Positions 54,188 to 59,208 of a DNA stretch of 59,208 nucleotides are shown here, piece after piece. A program made the translations under genes and the position numbers. The notes under the pieces are model-generated. The model searched no databases. It worked only from the letters and a program-made list of their open reading frames with translations, and was not told where the DNA came from. Numbering within the stretch: the first letter of the stretch is position 1; the number at the start of each line of letters is the position of its first letter. This DNA is from Bradyrhizobium sp. URHD0069 (GTDB lineage: Bacteria > Pseudomonadota > Alphaproteobacteria > Rhizobiales > Xanthobacteraceae): assembly GCF_000701345.1 (NCBI RefSeq), contig NZ_JNIJ01000043.1, positions 1-59,208 on the forward strand. The letters run 5' to 3'.

Positions 54188-56662
54188 GTGCGCATAAGGG
54201 ACTGGATGATCGGGACGGACAAAAGCTGGTTGTTCCGCGGGGGCCTGTTCGCGAAATACGTCATGGCGTTGGTCGGGCTGGTGGTGTTCGTGCTGGCCGT
54301 CAACGGCGCGATGGAAGTCTGGATCAGCTATCGCGGCACCAAGGCCGGGCTCACCGACGCAATGAGCGAAAAGGCCGAGGCCACCGCGCGGCGGATCGAG
54401 CAATCGATTTCCGAGCTGGAGCGGCAGATCAGCTGGGTGACCCGCGCCAGCGCCGTGACGCTCGAACAGCACCGCGCCGACTATGCCCAGCTGCTCAATC
54501 AGGTGCCGGCCATCAACCAGCTCTCTTTATTGAGCGGCAACGGCCGCGAGCAGCTGCGCCTGTCGCGGCTGACGATTTCGGTCGACAGCGGCGCGGATTT
54601 TTCCCGCGACGTGCGCTTTACCAGCACGCTTGCCAAAGTCGCGAGCTACGCGCCGGCCTATTTCAGAGAGCAGCGCCCGCTGCTGTCGATCTCGGTGTCG
54701 CATTCCGGCTTCAACGCCGGCGTCACCGTCGCCGACATCGACCTTGGTTTCCTGGCGGATTTTCTCGGCGAGGCGCAGGTCGGCAAGGCGGCCTATGCCT
54801 ATGTGGTCGATCCGCGCGGCCGGGTGCTCGCAAGCTCCGCCAAGGGGCCGGAGCTGGCCAAGGATCTCTCCGGCCTGCCGCAGGTCGCGGCCTTGATGGC
54901 GCCGAAGGGCGCGGAATTGGCATCGGGCAGCAATGCCGAGGGTCATGCGGTGCTGACCGCGTCGAGCCCGGTGCAAAAGCTCGGCTGGTTCGTGCTGTTC
55001 GAGCAGCCGACGGCGCAGGCGCTGGCACCGATCCGCGATCAGCTGGTGCGGATCGCGCTTCTGATCGGACTGGGGCTCGCGGTCGCGATCCTCGCCGGAA
55101 CGTTGCTGGCGCGGCGCATGCTGATTCCGATCACGGCGCTGCGCGCGGGTGCGCGGCGGCTCGGCGGCGGCGATTTCAGCCATCGCATCGAGGTGCGGAC
55201 CAGGGACGAGCTGGAAGAGCTCGCCGATCAGTTCAACGGCATGGCCGGCCAGCTGCAGGAAACCTATTCCGGCCTCGAGACCAAGGTGGAGGAGCGCACC
55301 CGCGACCTCGCTCAGTCGATCCATGAACTTAAAGTACTCGAGGAAGTCGGCCGCGCCGTCGCCTCCTCGCTCGATCTCAACGCCGTGCTGCCGACGGTGG
55401 CGGCGCGCGCGCTCGAAATCACCCATGCCGATGCGGTCCTGATCTACAGCTATGACGCCGCAAGACATCAGTTCAACCTGGCCGAAGCGATCGGCATCGC
55501 CAAATCGGCCGAAGCCGCGCATCTTGTGATCGACGAGGGCGCGAGCGTGCTCGGCGAGGCCGCCACCAAAGGCGAGCCGATCGCGATCCCCGATCTCGCG
55601 CACGCGGCCGATCATCTGTTGCGCGATGTCGCGATCGCCGCCGGCTTTCATTCGGTGCTGGTGGTGCCGCTGGTCGACCAGAAGGGCGTTCTGGGATCGC
55701 TGGTGGTGCTGCGCAACAACGCCGGCGAGTTCTCGCCAAACCTGATCGGGCTGATGCGGACCTTTGCGCATCAATCGGTGCTGGCGATGCGCAACGCGCG
55801 GCTGTTTTCGGAAGTCGACCAGAAGGGCCGCGAACTGGCCTCCGCGCATTCGACCGTGCAGCAGCAGGCGGCAAAACTGCAGGAGCAGACCGACCAGCTG
55901 TTGAATTGGAACAGGTCGCTGGAGGAGCGGGTCGAAAAGCAGCTCGCGGAAATCGAGCGCATCCGCCGGCTGGAGCGTTTCCTAGCGCCGCAGGTCGCGC
56001 AGCTGATCGCGTCCTCCGACGGCCACGACGCGCTGCTCGACAGCCACCGCCGCGAAGTCACCGTGGTGTTCTGCGACCTCAGGGGCTTTACGGCGTTCAC
56101 CGAGACCACCGAGCCCGAGGAAGCCATGAATGTGCTGCGCGAATATCACGCGGCGCTGGGCGAGTTGATTTTCCGCTACGAGGGCACGCTCGACCGCTAT
56201 GCCGGCGACGGCGTGATGATCCTGTTCAACGCGCCGATCCAATTTGACGATCACACCCGGCGCGCCGTCAAGATGGCGGTCGAGATGCGCGACACCATCG
56301 GCGCGCTGACCGAGCGGTGGCGCAATCGCGGCCATAGTCTCGGCTTCGGCGTCGGCATCGCGCTCGGCTATGCGACGCTCGGCCAGATCGGCTTCGAGCA
56401 GCGGCTCGAATACGCCGCGATCGGCAGCGTCACCAATCTCGCCTCGCGGCTGTGCGACGAAGCCAAGGCCGGCCAGATCGTGGTCAGCCGCCGCGTCTAC
56501 GGCATGGTCGAACCCTCCGTCGAAGCCGCCCCGCTCGATGATCTCAGCCTGAAGGGTTTCAATCATCCGGTGCTGGCGATGGAGATTCTGCGCTGGCGGG
56601 AAGCGGCGGAAGATGGCGAGGCCACGGCGCCGGCGGCAGCATCGAGGCGGAGGACGCAGTAG
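54188..56662 (+). CDS. Membrane class III adenylate/guanylate cyclase with sensor, HAMP and GAF domains
   Basis: 824 residues from GTG 54188 (ATG 54206 also possible). TM1 near 24-44, an extracytoplasmic Cache-like sensor (SVSHSGFNAGVTVADIDLGF, GKAAYAYVVDPRGRVLASSA), TM2 near 288-308, HAMP, GAF about 385-545 (VLEEVGRAVASSLDLNAVLP), a coiled coil, and the catalytic domain from about 620: VTVVFCDLRGFTAFTETTEP and DRYAGDGVMILFN provide the two metal-binding aspartates, and EYAAIGSVTNLASRLCDEAK the transition-state region. Makes cAMP (or cGMP) in response to an external and an internal signal. No Crp partner is adjacent, though a Crp-type gene lies 2.3 kb away. Confidence 0.92.
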   Translation: MRIRDWMIGTDKSWLFRGGLFAKYVMALVGLVVFVLAVNGAMEVWISYRGTKAGLTDAMSEKAEATARRIEQSISELERQISWVTRASAVTLEQHRADYAQLLNQVPAINQLSLLSGNGREQLRLSRLTISVDSGADFSRDVRFTSTLAKVASYAPAYFREQRPLLSISVSHSGFNAGVTVADIDLGFLADFLGEAQVGKAAYAYVVDPRGRVLASSAKGPELAKDLSGLPQVAALMAPKGAELASGSNAEGHAVLTASSPVQKLGWFVLFEQPTAQALAPIRDQLVRIALLIGLGLAVAILAGTLLARRMLIPITALRAGARRLGGGDFSHRIEVRTRDELEELADQFNGMAGQLQETYSGLETKVEERTRDLAQSIHELKVLEEVGRAVASSLDLNAVLPTVAARALEITHADAVLIYSYDAARHQFNLAEAIGIAKSAEAAHLVIDEGASVLGEAATKGEPIAIPDLAHAADHLLRDVAIAAGFHSVLVVPLVDQKGVLGSLVVLRNNAGEFSPNLIGLMRTFAHQSVLAMRNARLFSEVDQKGRELASAHSTVQQQAAKLQEQTDQLLNWNRSLEERVEKQLAEIERIRRLERFLAPQVAQLIASSDGHDALLDSHRREVTVVFCDLRGFTAFTETTEPEEAMNVLREYHAALGELIFRYEGTLDRYAGDGVMILFNAPIQFDDHTRRAVKMAVEMRDTIGALTERWRNRGHSLGFGVGIALGYATLGQIGFEQRLEYAAIGSVTNLASRLCDEAKAGQIVVSRRVYGMVEPSVEAAPLDDLSLKGFNHPVLAMEILRWREAAEDGEATAPAAASRRRTQ

Positions 56663-56691
56663 GGGATCGCGGGGCGCCACGCGTGATCGTC

Positions 56692-56711
56692 GTCCCGGCG
56701 AACGCCGGGAC
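56692..56711. repeat. Short palindrome GTCCCGGC-GAAC-GCCGGGAC
   Basis: Eight-base stem with 4-nt loop directly downstream of the cyclase gene. Of the same type as the outer arms of the REP at 31733-31804. Could act as a transcript end. Confidence 0.6.
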
Positions 56712-56876
56712 CCAGACGCCGTGTCGCGCGTTAGCAGGCGCGGGATGCTTGCTGAGCCATCGCGCCATCTCCCGTCAGGTTCGAAATCCGTGTAGGGTCG
56801 TGTCCGATCGGCTTTCATCGCTTCCTGACGAAACGGCCTAACGGCTGTGCAGGGGCGGGCTGAAGACGAAGGCAAA

Positions 56877-57197
56877 ATGAACGACCGGCTTTCACTGTCG
56901 ATATTCACCATCGAAGTTGACCGCAAGCCGACGCTCGTCTTTGAGGCCAAAAGATTCTCCGAGGCAGAGGTGATCTGCGCGGACGAAGGGCTGCGAGCCA
57001 GGCTGCGTTTGCTGAGGTCCAATGACGTCCCTCTATGCGGCGATGGCGCTACGATGGAAGTGCGGCTCGCCCACCCCGATGAAGCGGCTAACTATCGGCA
57101 GGCGGTTGCCGCGCTGCCATCGACCGGCAATCTCATGGTCGTCTATCTGGTTGAGCTGGATGGTCAGGATGGGCCGGAGGAACAGCCCAGCTCTTGA
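56877..57197 (+). CDS. Small hypothetical protein
   Basis: 106 residues. ATG 56877 is preferred to the frame start at 56847. Reads like a small alpha/beta protein (LSLSIFTIEVDRKPTLVFEA, KRFSEAEVICADEGLRARL, NLMVVYLVELDGQDGPEE). No family recognised, no signal peptide. 150 bp before a GYD gene. Confidence 0.65.
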   Translation: MNDRLSLSIFTIEVDRKPTLVFEAKRFSEAEVICADEGLRARLRLLRSNDVPLCGDGATMEVRLAHPDEAANYRQAVAALPSTGNLMVVYLVELDGQDGPEEQPSS

Positions 57198-57346
57198 TTT
57201 GCCGTTCAGCTGCCGGGCGGCACGGGCCGTGCCGAGGTTCATGCCATAAATCGGCGCGTCGATCGCCCCGCGAAGTGCTATGATACGATCAGGCCGTGGA
57301 AAATTCCGCGTCCACAATGCAACGCCTTCAAAACAGGGAGGAAAAG

Positions 57347-57679
57347 ATGCCTTTGTTCATCTCGTATGCATCGTATTCCCATTCCGGCGTGAAGGGACTT
57401 GTCAATAAACCGCAGGATCGATCCGAAGCCGTCAAGAAAGTGATCGAAAAAGCCGGCGGCAAGTTGGTCGCACTCTACAACACAACGGGTTCAAACGATG
57501 TCGTGCTGGTTTCCGAGCTCCCCGATGGATCGGATGCGGTCGCTGTGGGAATGGCGGTTGCCGCAACCGGCGCAATATCCAGAATAGAAACCGTGCGCGC
57601 CTGGACGCCGGACGAATTCAAGGGCATCGCGGAAAAGGCGGCCCGGGTTGCCAGCGCCTACACGCCGCCCGGAGCCTGA
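57347..57679 (+). CDS. GYD-domain protein (second copy)
   Basis: 110 residues, ATG 57347 with GGGAGGAAAAG just upstream. Shows FISYASYSHSGVKGLVNKPQ, VIEKAGGKLVALYNTTGSND, VVLVSELPDGSDAVAVGMAV and IETVRAWTPDEFKG. Related to, but clearly diverged from, 50485-50778. Followed by a terminator. Confidence 0.88.
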   Translation: MPLFISYASYSHSGVKGLVNKPQDRSEAVKKVIEKAGGKLVALYNTTGSNDVVLVSELPDGSDAVAVGMAVAATGAISRIETVRAWTPDEFKGIAEKAARVASAYTPPGA

Positions 57680-57686
57680 TCGCGCA

Positions 57687-57714
57687 ATGCACGGCGTTAA
57701 GTGGCGCCGTGCAT
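57687..57714 (+). terminator. Terminator hairpin after the GYD gene
   Basis: ATGCACGGCG pairs with CGCCGTGCAT (10-bp stem, 8-nt loop), followed by TTTCG. It begins 8 bp after the stop codon. Confidence 0.65.
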
Positions 57715-57987
57715 TTCGATCGCGGCCTATGTGCGTTTCAAACAGCCACAGACAATTGACAGGGTCGTCATACCCCGCCACCGGGTCGCGCGAAATACGT
57801 AGTCAATGTCGTCCCCGCCTAGTGCGCAATTGCGCACGGGGCGTGGGGACCCATACGCCGCGGCTTCTCGTTTCCATCGCTGGCGCTTCGGATTGCTGGA
57901 TCGCCTGCTTTCGAGGTTGTGATCATATCTCCGACCTCATCCTGAGAGTCTGACTCAAAAAGCGGCCAGTAGAATAGGCCACTTCTC

Positions 57988-58071
57988 GTCATTGCGAGGA
58001 GCGAAGCGACGAAGCAATCCAGTAACAGCCATGTTAAATCCTCTGGATTGCTTCGCTACGCTCGCAATGAC
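57988..58071. repeat. Palindromic repeat, family B, full copy
   Basis: GTCATTGCGAGGAGCGAAGC with GACGAAGCAATCCAG on the left mirrors CTGGATTGCTTCGC and CTCGCAATGAC on the right, with a short AT-rich centre. Cleanest example of the element whose arms occur at 31938-31978 and 42862-43011. Confidence 0.8.
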
Positions 58072-58117
58072 GGTCTCAAAACCGTTATTTTGTTGCATGC
58101 ATTTCCGGTCATACTCT

Positions 58118-58207
58118 GAGGAGCGCGCCCTTGCGTGCGTCTCGAAGGATGGCCGCGAGTCCCTGCGTTGCGTCCATCCTTCGAGACGCTTGCTTCGCAA
58201 GCTCCTC
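58118..58207. repeat. Palindromic repeat, family C
   Basis: GCGTCTCGAAGGATGG (58137-58152) pairs perfectly with CCATCCTTCGAGACGC (58174-58189); an outer GAGGAGC/GCTCCTC pair extends the cruciform. Related strings are at 19317 and 42813. Confidence 0.75.
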
Positions 58208-58330
58208 AGGATGAGGTCGGTATCCTTCACACGCTCTTTCGCCGGCGATGAAGGCTGGGCGTGTGGCGCGCTCGTACTCAATGCACGCCACCGATTCAAT
58301 TTCAGACAGCCACAGACAATTGACAAGAGT

Positions 58331-58436
58331 CGTCATACCCCGCGCATGCGGGGTATCCAGTACGCCGTGGCTCCTCGGTTCCATCACCAATGTCTCTGGA
58401 ATACTGGATCGTCCGCCTTCGCGGACGATGACGTCG
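58331..58436. repeat. Two adjacent hairpins, family D
   Basis: ATACCCCGC-GCAT-GCGGGGTAT (58336-58357) and ATCGTCCGC-CTTC-GCGGACGAT (58408-58429) flank a centre with CAGTACGCCGTGG. The texts TACTGGATcGTCCGC and GTACTGGATGCCCCGC link this to the repeats at 50212 and 51032. Confidence 0.65.
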
Positions 58437-58511
58437 CGACGCAGCTGCGCGCTCTCGCGGCGCGATGCGCCCGAGTCGTGCATTGATCTTTCGCCCAGGA
58501 AAAACAGAGGG

Positions 58512-58615
58512 CGTGGGGAATGCCGGGTGCACGGTGCACCCGCAGCCCGTGTGCAATGTAGTAAGCACACGGTAGTCACCGCAGGTCACCGGAACACCCG
58601 GCATTCCCGCACGCA
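58512..58615. repeat. 104-bp multi-stem inverted repeat
   Basis: Outer arms GGGAATGCCGGGTG (58517-58530) and CACCCGGCATTCCC (58596-58609) pair perfectly and extend with GCGT/ACGC. Inside, CCGTGTGC (58548-58555) pairs with GCACACGG (58566-58573). No gene within. It lies just before the IS110-type element. Confidence 0.75.
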
Positions 58616-58941
58616 ATGGTTTTAACGGCTTATATCGTGCTCTCCCCGGCGACGAATTCGTCTTGTCACCGTCGTCGGCGGATTGAAGGTTTTGTCAGAG
58701 CCCGGTTGGGCCAACGAAAACCTCCGCCGACTTGACACCAGCAACGGGTGCTAGGACCACACGGTTTTGCCGTACGAAGCAACATCGTTCGTCTGCGCGC
58801 CGCAAATCGCTCACGAGGTTCAACCCGCCCTGCGATTGCGAAATGCGCGCCCGACGCTGCCGCGTCCACCGCATCCCATGCCCAACGTCCGTGACGATCA
58901 TGATACGCCCCTTGTGTCCAGAAAGTCTGGCAGAATGTGCG

Positions 58942-58970
58942 AACGGGCGGTTGCCCATCAACCGCCCGTT
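58942..58970 (+). ncRNA. Hairpin in IS110 upstream region, candidate bridge-RNA stem
   Basis: AACGGGCGGTTG and CAACCGCCCGTT form a perfect 12-bp stem with a CCCAT loop, 129 bp before the recombinase start. Placement matches a structured RNA in the non-coding arm of IS110-group elements. The two guide loops cannot be identified without the element's insertion target. Confidence 0.35.
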
Positions 58971-59099
58971 GCTGGAACTGAGCCCGTTACGCCCCAAAAG
59001 TGACAGAGCCTGTGTCAGAGCGAGGGACAGCTCCGGTGTCTTCCTCAACCCGAACAGTTGCAAGGGCTTTTAGCCCGTACCGAGCAAGGAAGGGAGTGG

Positions 59100-59208
59100 A
59101 TGATGGCACAAAACGATCTCGTTGTCGTCGGTATCGATGTCGCGAAGAACAAGGTGGATGCATGCATTCGCGCGTTCACATTGCGCCAGACCTGCCCGAG
59201 CACCGCGC
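59100..59208 (+). CDS. IS110-family recombinase, N-terminal part (partial)
   Basis: ATGATG at 59100 follows AAGGAAGGG. The first residues read MMAQNDLVVVGIDVAKNKVD then ACIRAF, the RuvC-like DEDD start (GIDVAKNKVD, first catalytic Asp) of IS110 recombinases. The window ends after 36 codons, so intactness is unknown. Confidence 0.8.
   Translation, partial: MMAQNDLVVVGIDVAKNKVDACIRAFTLRQTCPSTA

Larger units (their letters stand above)
58616..59208 (+). mobile_element. Left part of an IS110-family insertion sequence (cut by window edge)
   Basis: A recombinase start at 59100 is preceded by about 480 bp without a credible gene. In the IS110 group the non-coding region upstream of the recombinase encodes the bridge RNA. 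The exact left end cannot be set: IS110 elements lack terminal inverted repeats, so 58616 is only the earliest plausible position. Confidence 0.5.

Noticed and set aside
54527..55849. 440-codon minus-strand open frame
   Set aside because: Antisense to the cyclase gene; no motif of its own.
57988..58615. Possible CRISPR array from the run of repeats
   Set aside because: The repeats are palindromes of different families without regular spacing, and there are no cas genes.
58695..59063. 122-codon minus-strand open frame upstream of the IS110 recombinase
   Set aside because: No recognisable domain, overlaps the hairpin region that is expected to be non-coding in IS110 elements.

Overview
The window is GC-rich and coding-dense. 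Its gene set (form II CODH-like coxSLM, otsB/otsA, an hmgA/fahA homogentisate cluster, a caspase-fold/TPR protein, an RND pump, an AsmA protein and GAF-containing class III cyclase) and its dense palindromic intergenic repeats suggest an alphaproteobacterium of the Bradyrhizobium/Rhodopseudomonas group (Nitrobacteraceae). This is inference from family knowledge; there is no rRNA in the window.

Layout. (1) 1-5791 is a graveyard of defence-type genes. Pieces of a SLATT membrane protein, an SF1 helicase with a C-terminal endonuclease domain, a Res-type SF2 helicase and a SIR2/HerA pair are joined end to end at abrupt junctions; none of these genes looks whole. (2) 6235-18572 is a 12.3-kb integrated island. 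It is bounded by an 18-bp direct repeat of the 3' end of tRNA-Ser(GGA), which is intact at 18556-18645. The island carries a tyrosine integrase, a small serine recombinase, a large SF2 helicase-like protein behind a hairpin-rich leader, and about ten cargo genes of mostly unknown function. (3) 18646-26226 is chromosomal: a small exported-protein gene with two frameshifts, an MFS-otsB-otsA trehalose operon, a DUF3175 protein and a chemotaxis receptor. (4) 26656-31725 holds coxS-coxL-coxM, a strong terminator and a class III CoA-transferase. (5) 31832-38292 is the tyrosine/homogentisate catabolic operon on the minus strand: flavin monooxygenase, DUF2783 protein, MBL-fold protein, hmgA, fahA. A 36-codon remnant of hppD lies at its end. 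A divergent MarR gene is separated from the operon by a near-perfect palindromic operator. (6) 38372-40080 is a dehydrogenase and a lactonase-like hydrolase, translationally coupled. (7) 40444-47125 is a catalytically dead caspase-like TPR protein, an OmpA-family protein and an RND efflux pair. (8) 47279-49726 is a lower-GC cassette (DUF4062 protein, frameshifted pentapeptide protein, helical unknown) that looks acquired. (9) 50485-57679 holds two GYD-domain proteins, a Crp/Fnr regulator, an AsmA protein and a multidomain cyclase. (10) 57680-59208 is repeat-rich and ends in the 5' part of an IS110-family element.

How it fits together. The homogentisate operon feeds tyrosine/phenylacetate-type aromatics to fumarate and acetoacetate. 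The local hppD copy has been deleted at a palindromic repeat, and no maleylacetoacetate isomerase is present, so both steps must be encoded elsewhere. The best leads are the hppD/repeat junction, the MarR operator, the pseudo-caspase, the tRNA-Ser island with its unknown two-gene module, and the upstream non-coding arm of the IS110 element, a candidate bridge-RNA locus.
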